Shown here: in pieces, positions 25,862-34,984 of the stretch
Layout of the letters: every line of letters starts with the position of its first letter
How positions within the stretch are numbered: the first letter of the stretch is position 1
Origin: UBA6168 sp041741095
GTDB lineage: Bacteria > Bacteroidota > Bacteroidia > Chitinophagales > Saprospiraceae
Direction of reading: 5' to 3'
Assembly: GCA_041741095.1 (NCBI GenBank)
Contig: JBGSKQ010000099.1
Coordinates: forward strand, 50,027 to 114,026
Length of the DNA stretch: 64,000 nucleotides
Notes under the pieces: model-generated
The model's database searches: none
Seen by the model: the letters and a program-made list of their open reading frames with translations, nothing else
Told to the model about the DNA's origin: nothing
Program-made: the position numbers and the translations under genes

Positions 25862-27649
25862 ATGAACACCCATAGCATAGCTTTAAGCACATGGCTTTTC
25901 GTATTGGCCATTGTTTGCCCTAAGTGGACGATGGCACAGTCACCCGTCATACTCGGACAGGGCAATAACGGTGGCATGTCCGTTACGTCGAGCGGTACGG
26001 GCGGCGACAAAACTTTTGACGGGGAGGGCTTCCTGCCCAACGAAATCGCTGCTTCCCGCTTCCTGGCGCAGGCTACCCTTGGGGCCGACCTGGAGACCAT
26101 CCTCGCCGTTTCGCAAATGAGCTTCCCGGAGTGGCTGGATTCCCAGTTCGTCCAGCCCAAGCTGATGGATGTGCTGCAATACACCCAAGACCTCACCGCC
26201 GAGGCGATTGACTCTACCTTTGCCATGGGCGATGACCCCAATAACATCCAACCGCAGATGTGGTATTGGCACTCGGCCTGGTGGCAGTACATCATGACTT
26301 CGCCCGATGTGCTGCGGGCACGGGTGGGTTTGGCACTGAGCGAAATTTTTGTCGTGTCCGAAGTGCCGGAACTGGGCGAAGTGCCGCTGGCGCTCGCCGG
26401 CTATTACGATATGCTGTTGGACAATAGCTTCGGCAACTTCAGGGATCTGCTGGAGGATGTGACCTACCACCCGGCGATGGGCGTTTACCTCACCCACCTC
26501 AACAACCCCAAATCGGATACTGCGCTCAACCGCTTTCCAGATGAAAACTATGCACGGGAGGTGATGCAGCTTTTCACTATCGGCCTTTACAAACTCAATA
26601 CCGACGGCACACGCCAGCTTGATAGCCTCAACAACCCCATTCCCACTTATCAAAATGCCGACATTCAGGAGTTTGCCAAAATTTTTACCGGACTGACCTG
26701 GGGCGATGCTTTTGGTTTTGGCCAAAACCCCCAAAGCGAGCTGAGTTTTATCCAGCCCATGAAAATGAAAAACGCCTGGCACGAACCTGGCGAAAAGCAC
26801 CTGCTCAACGGCCTCGTAGTACCGAACCGAAACCCCGTCAACGGCAACGCCGACATCCAGGACGCCCTCGACAACCTCTTCAACCACCCGAACGTGGGGC
26901 CTTTCATCGGCCGCCAGCTCATCCAGCGCCTGATCACTTCCAACCCCTCGCACGATTACATCGGTAGGGTGGCCGCCGCCTTCAACGACAACGGGCAGGG
27001 CGTGAGGGGCGACATGAAGGCTGTCATCCGCGCCATTTTGCTCGACCCCGAAGCGCGTGATTGCGCCCTGGCATACGACCCTTACCGCGGGATGCTCCGC
27101 GAGCCAATCACGCGCTGGACGCACCTTTCCCGCGCTTTCAATGCCTTCAGCCAAAGGGGCATTTACCGCAACGACATGGACGAATTTTACCTAAATGCCT
27201 TCCAGCGGCCATTGGGTTCGCCCAGTGTTTTCAATTTCTTTTCGCCTGATTATGTGCCCATCGGCCCCATTGACAGCGCTGGGCTGGTGGCGCCTGAGTT
27301 TCAAATTACCAATTCCGTCACCATTGTTGGCTACGCCAACCGGATGCACGACTGGGTGATGGAAGACAACCAGGTGATGGAATACCGGGACATCTTCAGT
27401 GGCGAGTACAACAACGACAAATACGTCAACCTGAACCTGGACGATGAACTGCAACTGGACGAAATTACAGATGTGGATGAACTGCTGGAGCGTCTCAACC
27501 TCATCCTTTTTCATGGACAAATGACCTGGGACACCCGCGACCGCATCAAGGAGGCGCTGCTGCTAGTGCCACAGGACGACTGGGAAATCCGCATCAGGAT
27601 GGCCATTTTCCTGTCCATGATTTCACCCGATTATTTGATTTTTAGATAA
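25862..27649 (+). CDS. DUF1800 domain-containing secreted protein
   Basis: The 595-residue protein has a signal peptide (residues 1-25, ending TMAQ). From residue about 60 it follows the DUF1800 pattern: AASRFLAQATLGADLETI, then FPEWLDSQF, LRARVGLALSEIFVVSE, LLEDVTYHPAMGVYLTHL, NYAREVMQLFTIGLYKLN and FIGRQLIQRLITSNPS. Length and order match the family. DUF1800 proteins are almost always encoded beside a DUF1501 protein, and here the partner starts 16 bases downstream. Their biochemical role is not settled; roles in export of, or association with, large surface proteins have been suggested. The divergent giant secreted protein is a plausible client, which is inference. Confidence 0.9.
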   Translation: MNTHSIALSTWLFVLAIVCPKWTMAQSPVILGQGNNGGMSVTSSGTGGDKTFDGEGFLPNEIAASRFLAQATLGADLETILAVSQMSFPEWLDSQFVQPKLMDVLQYTQDLTAEAIDSTFAMGDDPNNIQPQMWYWHSAWWQYIMTSPDVLRARVGLALSEIFVVSEVPELGEVPLALAGYYDMLLDNSFGNFRDLLEDVTYHPAMGVYLTHLNNPKSDTALNRFPDENYAREVMQLFTIGLYKLNTDGTRQLDSLNNPIPTYQNADIQEFAKIFTGLTWGDAFGFGQNPQSELSFIQPMKMKNAWHEPGEKHLLNGLVVPNRNPVNGNADIQDALDNLFNHPNVGPFIGRQLIQRLITSNPSHDYIGRVAAAFNDNGQGVRGDMKAVIRAILLDPEARDCALAYDPYRGMLREPITRWTHLSRAFNAFSQRGIYRNDMDEFYLNAFQRPLGSPSVFNFFSPDYVPIGPIDSAGLVAPEFQITNSVTIVGYANRMHDWVMEDNQVMEYRDIFSGEYNNDKYVNLNLDDELQLDEITDVDELLERLNLILFHGQMTWDTRDRIKEALLLVPQDDWEIRIRMAIFLSMISPDYLIFR

Positions 27650-27664
27650 AAACCGGCTAACGAT

Positions 27665-29077
27665 ATGAAAAAAATCTCACGGCGTACTTTCCTCCGCCAA
27701 GCTGGCTGTGCGGGCATGGGCTCGGCCACTTTTCTTTCGTCTTTCAACAACCTGTCGCTGATCAACAAGCTGATCGGCACCTCGCTCACACCGCCCAGCG
27801 ATTACAAGGCGCTGGTGTGCATCCTGCTGGCCGGGGGCAACGACTCGTACAACATGTTGGTGCCACGAGGCACGAACGAGTACAATGAATACGCTGCTAC
27901 ACGCGCCGATCTGGCCTTGCCGCAGGCGAGCCTTTTGCCCTTGAACGCCAACACCAATACGGGAAAGACCTTTGGCGCACACCCCAGCATGGGCGGGGTG
28001 CAGCAAATGTTCGAGGCGGGCAACCTGGCATATATTGCCAATGTAGGCACCTTGATAGAACCCATTCCCAACGCCACTGCCTTTTTCAACGGTTCGGTAC
28101 AAAGCCCGCTGGGCCTGTATTCCCACTCCGACCAGATACAGCAGTGGCAAACCTCAATTCCTCAAAGCCGGGAGGCCATCGGCTGGGGCGGGCGCATGGC
28201 GGATATTTTAAAAAGCCAAAACACCAACCAGAACGTTTCAATGAACATCTCCCTGTCCGGCAGGAATGTCTGGCAGTCGGGCAACACAGTCATGGAATAC
28301 TCCATCAGCAACCAGGGCGACGGTGTGGAGGGTATCGTGCCAGTGGTGCCGACCTGGTATTCCAATAGCGGCTACCTGAACCGACTGCGCGATGATGCTA
28401 TCGAAAGCATGGCCACGGAGATTTATTCGAATGTGTTCCAAAGCACGCTCGGCCAACTGACTTCCCAGACCCTCGATACCTTCGAGGCGTTCCGCGATGC
28501 AGTCAGCACGGTGCAGTTAAACACGGTTTTTTCACCACACTATCTTTCTGAAAATATGCGCATGGCCACCCGCGTCATCGCGGCCAGGGAGGCACTGGGC
28601 ATGAACCGCCAAACTTTCTTCATGACCTTTGGCGGCTGGGATCACCACAGCGAGGTTATCCAAAACCAGGAATACATGCTCATGGTGTTGAGCAATGCCA
28701 TCAGCGAGTTGTTCAGCGGCCTGCAGGAAATAGGCATGGAGGACAAGGTGACCCTTTTCACCATCTCCGATTTCGCCCGCACCCTGACGAGCAACGGCAA
28801 CGGCTCCGACCACGCTTGGGCCGGCAATACCATCGTTGCGGGCGGGGCTGTGAATGGAAAAGATATTTATGGCTCGTTCCCGGATTTGTATTTGGACAAC
28901 AACCCATTGATGGTCAGCCCCCGCGGGAATTTGATCCCTACCACTTCTACCGATGAATATTTTGCGGAATTGGCACTGTGGTTTGGCGTTTCGCCCAACG
29001 ACCTGCACCTGATATTGCCCAATATCGGGCAGTTCTACGATGTCAATTCTGGTGTGAACCCCTTGGGCTTTTTATAA
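27665..29077 (+). CDS. DUF1501 domain-containing protein with Tat signal
   Basis: The 470-residue protein opens with KKISRRTFLRQAGCAG, a twin-arginine signal followed by a hydrophobic stretch (GMGSATFLSS). The DUF1501 core is clear: LVCILLAGGNDSYNMLVP (alkaline-phosphatase-like metal-binding region), FGAHPSMGGVQQMFEAGNLA, IANVGTLIEP, FFMTFGGWDHHSEV and FTISDFARTLTSNGNGSDHAW, which ends in the conserved D-H pair. DUF1501 belongs to the sulfatase/alkaline-phosphatase-like fold, so a hydrolase active site is probable. It is cotranscribed with the DUF1800 gene (16-base gap). Folding before Tat export would suit a metalloenzyme. Confidence 0.9.
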   Translation: MKKISRRTFLRQAGCAGMGSATFLSSFNNLSLINKLIGTSLTPPSDYKALVCILLAGGNDSYNMLVPRGTNEYNEYAATRADLALPQASLLPLNANTNTGKTFGAHPSMGGVQQMFEAGNLAYIANVGTLIEPIPNATAFFNGSVQSPLGLYSHSDQIQQWQTSIPQSREAIGWGGRMADILKSQNTNQNVSMNISLSGRNVWQSGNTVMEYSISNQGDGVEGIVPVVPTWYSNSGYLNRLRDDAIESMATEIYSNVFQSTLGQLTSQTLDTFEAFRDAVSTVQLNTVFSPHYLSENMRMATRVIAAREALGMNRQTFFMTFGGWDHHSEVIQNQEYMLMVLSNAISELFSGLQEIGMEDKVTLFTISDFARTLTSNGNGSDHAWAGNTIVAGGAVNGKDIYGSFPDLYLDNNPLMVSPRGNLIPTTSTDEYFAELALWFGVSPNDLHLILPNIGQFYDVNSGVNPLGFL

Positions 29078-29137
29078 AAACGAACATTCATTGCCCAAAT
29101 ACCAAAACCATTTACCAACAGAAAAAAAGAAGCGTAT

Positions 29138-31618
29138 ATGAAAATATATATACCATTCAAATCGGCCATATTTACGCTATATTTTACCATATTATCTTTA
29201 TTATTTAGTGGCCAATTATTGGCGCAGTCCTGCATTGGCGAGCAGGGAAAAATTGGCTGGATGTTGTATGAAAATCTGCTTGGCGGCGATATCCAGCTTA
29301 TGTACCACAGCCCAAAATTTCCGCAATCTCCCGATTATATTGAAGACCTGAATAACCTGGCTACCTTGACCGGGAATTACAATGATTACTATGGTTCCAT
29401 GATCAGGGGTTTTATAAAAGCACCGGAAACTGGCAATTATATTTTCAATATAACTGGCGACGATTATTGCGCTTTTTATTTTAGTACCGATACAATTAAG
29501 GAAAATTCCATCCAACGCGGCACGGTGCCTGGTTGGAGCGGCGTCACGGAGCATGATAAATATCCCGAACAGACTTCGGATACCATTGCCCTGGTCGCCA
29601 ATGCTTACTATTATTTTGAACTGCACGAACGCGAAGGCGGCGGCGGCGACCACGTACAATTGTACTGGAAAACACCTTCCACCATCAACAGCCCCGATTG
29701 GGTATTGGTGTCTGGAAATTTTGTGTACGAGGATCTTTGCAGCCCTATTTGCCCAAAAGCCGGTACAGCTTGCAACGACAATAATCCGCAAACAACCAAA
29801 GACCAGTGGGACGGCAACTGTGGCTGTTCCGGCACCCCCACTACCCTACCCTTTACTTGTATTGGCGAGCGCGGTAGCCTTCTGGCGCTTTATTACGACA
29901 ACATCAACGGCAGCTATGTCTCCAGCATGTACAATGCCTCAAATTACCCACTCTCGCCCGACCGTGCAGAAATATTGACCACCCTCAGCGGGCCGCTGAC
30001 CGACAATTTTGAGCGCTTCGGTACGCGCATACGCGGCTATTTGCGGGCGCCCGCCACTGGAAAATATATTTTCAACGTGACCGGCGACAACGAAGTGCGC
30101 CTCATGCTCAGTGCAAATGAAACCACTACCACAGCCGACGATATTGCCCACAACGACGGCTATTCCGACGACTTCGGCCACTATGATACCCCGCAGCAAA
30201 CCTCCGATTCTATTGACCTCGTGGCGGGCCAGTTTTATTCCATCGAAGTGGTTCACAAAGAGCAGACAGGCGGTGATGATTTTTATGTTTTTTGGAAAAC
30301 GCCCCTGGCCAGGGACACCAACTGGCACATCATAGACGGCACTTATTTGTACCGCTACAAATGCGAACTTGCCTGCGTCCCCGCTGGTACGCCCTGCGAC
30401 GACGGTGATGCCGATACTTTTAATGATGTATATGATGGTAGTTGCAACTGTGCAGGTACGCCTTGTGCCGATCCGCAGTGTTCCAATGCGCTCAACTACA
30501 CGCCTTATGAGCCTTGCGACGAAAAAACAGATCGATATTCCACCAACCCCAATTCTTCCTGGCTTTCTTGCCAACCCAGCCAAAGCCCCAACCCCGAACG
30601 TGGCCTCAGCCATTGGGTTCAATATGACTTTGGCGCTATCTACGCGCTGGACAATGCGGATATTTGGAACTACAATGCGGCTGGCAACTCGGCACAAGGT
30701 TTCAACGAAGTGGCGATTGACTACTCGCTCGACGGCATACACTGGTCGGAACTTGGCACTTTCAATTGGGCACAGGCCAGCGGTACTTCTGCTTATGAAG
30801 GATTCAACATGGCAGACTTTGCGGGCATCAGCGCACAGTACGTGCTAATCACGGCCCTGAGCAATTTCGACGGCTCCGGCTGCGTGGGCTTGAGCGAGGT
30901 CGCCTTTGGTGCCAATACCTGCCCCAACGCCGGCACGGCCTGCGACGACGGCAATGCCAATACCATCAACGACACCTACAATGCCTACTGCTATTGCATC
31001 GGTACGCCTGTGCCAGATAACGAATGCGACTCCGTGACGATGATACGCAATGAAAGGCCCGTCGCCAGCGGTTTTTACAATGCAGAACTGACCATTACCT
31101 CTTCTGGCTTCATCAAGGTGGGCAGCAACGTGACCTACGTGGCGGGCGAATCCATTACCCTGGAGCCTGGCTTCGAGGTGGAATTTGGCGCTGAGTTTCT
31201 GGCTTACATTGCGCCCTGCGATCCCGTTTCGCCAGTGATGTTGAAAAAACAGGAAAAGGAACAGCGGAAAGCAGAGAAAAAGGCGGAAAAAGAAGCGGCC
31301 AAGGAGCGCCAGCGCATTGAAAGGCAGATGGCGGAAAAATACCCTGCCGACGAGTTGTGGATGCGAATTTCACCCAACCCAGCCAGCGCTGCCGCTACCC
31401 TGACCTACAATTTGCCCCTGTCCGCCAAAGTAAAAATGGGCGTTTTTGACCCAAGGGGAAGGCTCGTTGCCTGGATTTTGACAGGCCAAATGCAAGAGGA
31501 AGGTCTTTATGAAAAAACGATAGCCGCACATTCGCTGGCTAGTGGCACTTATACGGTCAGCCTCTTTACAGGCCAGGGAAAAGTGAGCGAAAGGCTGATT
31601 GTAGTGGACGGCAGGTAG
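29138..31618 (+). CDS. PA14/discoidin-domain T9SS surface protein
   Basis: The signal peptide spans residues 1-30 (QLLAQ). Two PA14-like domains occupy about 31-200 and 240-410 (TGNYIFNITGDDYCAFYFSTD and TGKYIFNVTGDNEVRLMLS). Three Cys-rich linkers of one pattern (C-x3-GT-x-C-x-D, ending C-x-C-x-GTP) punctuate the chain. About 445-590 resembles an F5/8 type C (discoidin) carbohydrate-binding domain (GLSHWVQYDFGAIYALDNA). About 630-690 is the beta-rich module shared with three other proteins here (SITLEPGFEVEFGAEFLAYI). A Lys/Glu-rich helix (about 700-735) precedes a type A T9SS sorting domain (ISPNPASAAATLTYNLP). PA14 and discoidin domains bind sugars, so the protein probably attaches cells or enzymes to glycans. 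It follows the DUF1501 gene by 60 bases and may share its transcript. Confidence 0.82.
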   Translation: MKIYIPFKSAIFTLYFTILSLLFSGQLLAQSCIGEQGKIGWMLYENLLGGDIQLMYHSPKFPQSPDYIEDLNNLATLTGNYNDYYGSMIRGFIKAPETGNYIFNITGDDYCAFYFSTDTIKENSIQRGTVPGWSGVTEHDKYPEQTSDTIALVANAYYYFELHEREGGGGDHVQLYWKTPSTINSPDWVLVSGNFVYEDLCSPICPKAGTACNDNNPQTTKDQWDGNCGCSGTPTTLPFTCIGERGSLLALYYDNINGSYVSSMYNASNYPLSPDRAEILTTLSGPLTDNFERFGTRIRGYLRAPATGKYIFNVTGDNEVRLMLSANETTTTADDIAHNDGYSDDFGHYDTPQQTSDSIDLVAGQFYSIEVVHKEQTGGDDFYVFWKTPLARDTNWHIIDGTYLYRYKCELACVPAGTPCDDGDADTFNDVYDGSCNCAGTPCADPQCSNALNYTPYEPCDEKTDRYSTNPNSSWLSCQPSQSPNPERGLSHWVQYDFGAIYALDNADIWNYNAAGNSAQGFNEVAIDYSLDGIHWSELGTFNWAQASGTSAYEGFNMADFAGISAQYVLITALSNFDGSGCVGLSEVAFGANTCPNAGTACDDGNANTINDTYNAYCYCIGTPVPDNECDSVTMIRNERPVASGFYNAELTITSSGFIKVGSNVTYVAGESITLEPGFEVEFGAEFLAYIAPCDPVSPVMLKKQEKEQRKAEKKAEKEAAKERQRIERQMAEKYPADELWMRISPNPASAAATLTYNLPLSAKVKMGVFDPRGRLVAWILTGQMQEEGLYEKTIAAHSLASGTYTVSLFTGQGKVSERLIVVDGR

Positions 31619-31621
31619 CAC

Positions 31622-31639
31622 AGCCGATACCTATCGGCT
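31622..31639 (+). terminator. Hairpin after the PA14 protein gene
   Basis: AGCCGATA (31622-31629) and TATCGGCT (31632-31639) are complementary, with little loop. Only a short T run follows, so it is a weak terminator candidate. A second hairpin (GGGCGGCGT with ACGCTGCCC, 31717-31736) abuts the end of the convergent gene at 31737. Confidence 0.35.
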
Positions 31640-31736
31640 TTAGGATGTCCTGTGCGCCGTCTTTTAAGGCGGCGTTAATAAACCACATTTCATTTAACAA
31701 TGTGTCCGTGACTATTGGGCGGCGTAAACGCTGCCC

Positions 31737-32639
31737 CTACTGGCAAGCCTGTATCAACACTTCAAAAACGGCCCCCAGGTTCACTGTAAAATCATGATCC
31801 AACAATATGCCTGAATCGGAAGCGAATACCACCGTATTGCTGTTGGGCACTGTAGAAGTATGCGATGTCAAATCGCCCGACGAGGAGTAGGTGCCCGAAG
31901 GGATAGCAGGATTATTGGCAATAAGCAAATTGGGCGTGCAATTGCTGGTGGTAAAACTTTCCTCCATGCAGCCCACCGCATTTCCATTGCCGTTGTAGGG
32001 CGTAATTTTTACATAAATATTGGAACTGGTTGGGAAATCGCCAGGCGGGTTGTAGCTCGTCATGTTCCCCACGTCAAAGTTGTTTAATATCTGCGTACCG
32101 CCGGAGGTAGTGCCAACGGTGAGGCGGTATCCAGTAGGGCTGCCAGTGGCGGCTGACCAGTTCAGGCCAGCGGTAATGGCCACGTTGGTGGCCCCGTTTG
32201 CCGGGCTTGTCAGGCTGGTACAATTGGGCACCGGTGCCGAAACAGTGGTAAAGCTCTCCTCCGTGCAGCCCGTGGCGGGGCCGTTGGCATTGTAGCCAAT
32301 CACGGTGATGTAAATGGTAGTGCCAAAAGGCAGGTTGCCGGGCGGGTCAAAAGTGACCACGTTGCCCACGTCCTGGTTGACGATATCGGTGCCGCCGGGC
32401 GTCGTGCCAACCATCAATAGGTAGGCGGTGGGGTTGCCGGCGGCGGGTTCCCAATTGATGGGCGAAGTGACGGGCACATTGATGTCGCCATTGGCCGGGT
32501 CAACGATATTGGTGCATTGCACAAAACCAAAGCCGTCGTTAGGATTTGCCAGGATCGGGTTCCCTGCCAGGGCTGTTGCCGCAAAAAATAAAAAAATTGC
32601 CACGAATAAAGGCGGAATGTTTTTGTATTGATGTCCCAT
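31737..32639 (-). CDS. Small secreted protein: two Ig/FnIII-like repeats plus shared C-terminal module
   Basis: This 300-residue protein has a signal peptide (about 1-25, ending TALAG). Two about 95-residue repeats follow, with matching segments SPANGATNVAITAGLNWSAA and DPANGDINVPVTSPINWEPA, each ending in C-x-EESFTT. They resemble fibronectin-III or Ig-like domains. The last about 65 residues carry the module also seen in the PA14 protein, the 3253-residue protein and the RHS-like protein (SGTYSSSGDLT, FTVNLGAVFEVLIQAC). No T9SS type A domain is present, so this module may itself be the export or anchoring signal, which is inference. The gene is convergent with the PA14 gene. Confidence 0.75.
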   Translation of the reverse strand: MGHQYKNIPPLFVAIFLFFAATALAGNPILANPNDGFGFVQCTNIVDPANGDINVPVTSPINWEPAAGNPTAYLLMVGTTPGGTDIVNQDVGNVVTFDPPGNLPFGTTIYITVIGYNANGPATGCTEESFTTVSAPVPNCTSLTSPANGATNVAITAGLNWSAATGSPTGYRLTVGTTSGGTQILNNFDVGNMTSYNPPGDFPTSSNIYVKITPYNGNGNAVGCMEESFTTSNCTPNLLIANNPAIPSGTYSSSGDLTSHTSTVPNSNTVVFASDSGILLDHDFTVNLGAVFEVLIQACQ

Positions 32640-32950
32640 ACTGTGTGGTTATTTGCTTAAAAAAGATGGATGCGAATTAGAAGTCTTGAAGGAGCGGAAG
32701 GTTCGTTTTTTTTTGTAACTTTAACAAGGTAGCTCCAAAGGTAGCATGTAAAATTAATTTCTCCCACACTTTTGGCTGGACAAATAGGAAGCAAAATAAA
32801 GAAGCGGTTGATGAGGTATTACACTCTATCCCACCCTTGCACTGAATGTAGGTGGTTCGATGGGCTTAGCTTGCTGTTGCCAAAAATTAAAGCGCTTCGC
32901 CAAATGGGCTAATATTTAAAATCCAACACCTTTCCACTGACCTTTCACTG
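32640..32950. other. Intergenic region between divergent genes
   Basis: These 311 bases lie between the start of the small secreted protein gene (-) and the operator before the beta-barrel gene (+). The sequence is moderately A/T-rich with a T run at 32708-32716. No gene, RNA or strong hairpin was recognised. Confidence 0.4.
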
Positions 32951-32986
32951 TTTGATTTTCGTAAGCTTCTCTTTGATTTTTGTTGA
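32951..32986 (+). promoter_or_regulatory. Putative AraC-type operator, copy 1
   Basis: TTTGATTTTCGTAA (32951-32964) is followed 21 bases later by TTTGATTTTTGTTGA (32972-32986). The first half-site is identical to sites at 34877 and 44373, each with a second half exactly 21 bases on. Two direct half-sites on one helix face are typical of AraC-family operators. Confidence 0.6.
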
Positions 32987-33044
32987 ACAGATATTGGGCT
33001 TCGCCTTTTCTTTGTGGCTTGATTTTCATAAAATACGCAAGCCA

Positions 33045-33845
33045 ATGTTTTTTCAAAAAGCAACAAAACGAACCACGATGGCGGCAGTTGCGTCCGCATT
33101 ACTGCTATTCGCCAACCTTGCCTCCGGCCAAACCGCCGACACCACCAAGTCCACCCTCAATTTCAGCGGCACCATCAATGCCAACAACAACGGCTTCTCC
33201 CTCGTGCCGACCTTTTCCCTTGGCAAGCCTGCCGTGCAGACGGGCTTCAACATCAGCGGCAACAAAGGGCGGCTCAGCTTCCACCCGCAGTTTTGGTATT
33301 CCATGTTGGACTACAAGCCGTGGTCTTTCATCTTCATTTGGCGGTACAAATTGGTGAAAAAAGAGAAGTTCGAGCTTGTCGTGGGTACGCACGCCCCGGC
33401 CATTAACTTCAAATCGGACAACGTGACCGAAAACGGCGTGGATAAGGACGTCATCAAGGCGAGGCGCTTTTATCCGGCGGTGGAAATCATCCCTGTTTAC
33501 AAGCTTAAAAAGGATATTTCCCTCAGTATCTACTACCTGTTCGGCAAGGGCATCGAGAAGGAGGTTTCGAGCAAGAACCACTTCGTGTCCCTCCGTTCCG
33601 ATTTCAACAATATACCGCTCACGAAGCAGGTTTACCTTCGGTTTAACCCCCAGGTCTATTATTTGAAAATTGACGACGACGATGGCATTTACGCTGCTGC
33701 GGGCTTGACCTTGGCGCACCGAAAGTGGCCGCTATTCGTTGGCTATATGATGAACAAGGCGCTGAAATCCGAGATTAATGTCAGTGATTTTGAATGGAAC
33801 GTGGGGGTGACGTATGCGTTTGGGAAGAATTTTGTGGAGCAATAG
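33045..33845 (+). CDS. Putative outer-membrane beta-barrel protein
   Basis: I choose ATG 33045, which places a standard signal peptide (VASALLLFANLASG) close to the N-terminus and gives 266 residues; the in-frame start at 32952 would lie inside the operator. The mature part alternates polar and aromatic residues in amphipathic strands (FHPQFWYSMLDYKPWSFIFI, VYLRFNPQVYYLKI, FEWNVGVTYAFG). This pattern suggests an eight- to twelve-stranded barrel, although the chain ends NFVEQ rather than in the usual aromatic residue. No known family is recognised. It is preceded by the shared operator and followed by a long palindrome and an AraC regulator, so it may be that regulator's target. Confidence 0.6.
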   Translation: MFFQKATKRTTMAAVASALLLFANLASGQTADTTKSTLNFSGTINANNNGFSLVPTFSLGKPAVQTGFNISGNKGRLSFHPQFWYSMLDYKPWSFIFIWRYKLVKKEKFELVVGTHAPAINFKSDNVTENGVDKDVIKARRFYPAVEIIPVYKLKKDISLSIYYLFGKGIEKEVSSKNHFVSLRSDFNNIPLTKQVYLRFNPQVYYLKIDDDDGIYAAAGLTLAHRKWPLFVGYMMNKALKSEINVSDFEWNVGVTYAFGKNFVEQ

Positions 33846-33855
33846 AAGTGATTGA

Positions 33856-33924
33856 GTTTAGAAGGTTTAGTGGGTTTAGGAGGTTTAGTTTTGCCCCATT
33901 CTAAACCCACTAAACTTTCTAAAC
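33856..33924. repeat. Palindrome of GGTTTAG words (24-bp arms, 21-nt loop)
   Basis: The left arm (33856-33879) and right arm (33901-33924) complement each other at 23 of 24 positions, with one G-T wobble. The left arm and loop contain GTTTAG words at 8-9-base spacing (GAAGGTTTAG, TGGGTTTAG, GAGGTTTAG). It begins 10 bases after the beta-barrel stop and could terminate transcription or cap the mRNA 3' end. Confidence 0.85.
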
Positions 33925-33942
33925 CTTTTAAACCTCATCATC

Positions 33943-34842
33943 ATGGAAAAAATCGAATCAATAGAAGAATTCTACCAACGCCGCTTTGGCTGGATTCCCG
34001 ATAATATCAAAAAAGAAATGGGGCATTTCAACGTGTTTGCCCATGTGCCCGTGGACATTACCAAGTCGAATCCGCTGCCCTATAAGCGGCGGGATTTTTA
34101 TAAAATCATGTTGGTAATCGGGAATATAGATATGCAATATGCCGACAAAATAATTACCGTAAAAAAGCAGGCGCTGTTCTTTTCAAACCCACAGATTCCC
34201 TATCAGTGCAGCCGATTGGAGCAGATAAATGACGGTGTTTATTGCATATTTAACCAGGATTTTTTCCATAATTTCAGCGATATTAAACAGTATTCGGTTT
34301 TTCAACCGATTGGCGAGCATGTGTTTGAACTGACGGACGAGCAGGTGCCACAAATCCAGCGCATATATGACCGGATGTTCGAGGAAATTAACTCCGATTA
34401 TATCCATAAATATGATGTGCTACGCAATTTGGTGTTCGAGCTATTGCATTTTGCCATGAAGATGCAGCCCTCCACGAACTTCAACAAGCAGCAGGTGAAT
34501 GCAGCGCAGCGCATTTCCACCCTGTTTCTGGAATTGTTGGAGCGGCAGTTCCCCATTGAAGAAAACCACCCGAAGGTCAGCCTGCGCTCCCCCTCCGATT
34601 TTGCGCAGCAGCTCAACGTCCATGTGAACCACCTGAACCGGGCGGTGAAGGAAACGACCGAGAAAACCACTTCCCAAATCATTGCGGAGCGAATACTACA
34701 AGAGGCCAAAATCATGCTGAAGCACAGCCAATGGAACGTGTCGGAAATCGCCTTCGCCCTCGGTTTTACGGAGGTGACGCATTTCAATAATTTCTTTAAA
34801 AAACAGCTGGGGACAAGCCCGTTGAAGTTTAGGAATGGGTAA
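33943..34842 (+). CDS. AraC family transcriptional regulator
   Basis: The 299-residue protein has an N-terminal ligand-sensing half (1-190, cupin-like; KIITVKKQALFFSNPQIPYQ) and a C-terminal double helix-turn-helix (200-299). FAQQLNVHVNHLNRAVKETT is the first HTH, and WNVSEIAFALGFTEVTHFNN plus FKKQLGTSPLKFR is the hallmark of the second. This is the arrangement of AraC activators of stress or catabolic genes in Bacteroidota. Identical operator halves lie 5' of the preceding gene and directly 3' of this gene, before the aldo/keto reductase, so it probably controls both. The upstream palindrome separates it from the beta-barrel gene. The effector is unknown. Confidence 0.88.
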   Translation: MEKIESIEEFYQRRFGWIPDNIKKEMGHFNVFAHVPVDITKSNPLPYKRRDFYKIMLVIGNIDMQYADKIITVKKQALFFSNPQIPYQCSRLEQINDGVYCIFNQDFFHNFSDIKQYSVFQPIGEHVFELTDEQVPQIQRIYDRMFEEINSDYIHKYDVLRNLVFELLHFAMKMQPSTNFNKQQVNAAQRISTLFLELLERQFPIEENHPKVSLRSPSDFAQQLNVHVNHLNRAVKETTEKTTSQIIAERILQEAKIMLKHSQWNVSEIAFALGFTEVTHFNNFFKKQLGTSPLKFRNG

Positions 34843-34876
34843 ATACCTACTCGATTGGTCTCAATCGGAACAACCA

Positions 34877-34912
34877 TTTGATTTTCGTAACCTATTGTTT
34901 GATTATGGTTAA
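34877..34912 (+). promoter_or_regulatory. Putative AraC-type operator, copy 2
   Basis: TTTGATTTTCGTAA (34877-34890) and TTTGATTATGGTTAA (34898-34912) are direct half-sites with 21-base spacing. A further TTTGATTTTTG lies at 34931. The pair sits about 75 bases before the start of the Tat-exported aldo/keto reductase. Confidence 0.6.
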
Positions 34913-34984
34913 AATACTGGGTATAAAGTGTTTGATTTTTGCAGTGTTGAATTAGAATTTCATCACCATAAAAAATCCAGCATT

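Noticed and set aside
25940..27154. 404-codon open frame antisense to the DUF1800 gene
   Set aside because: It lies wholly inside a gene with clear DUF1800 motifs and its product has no recognisable features.
34928..34984. Earlier start for the Tat-exported aldo/keto reductase
   Set aside because: It would bury the twin-arginine signal 20 residues inside the protein and overlap the TTTGATTTTTG site.
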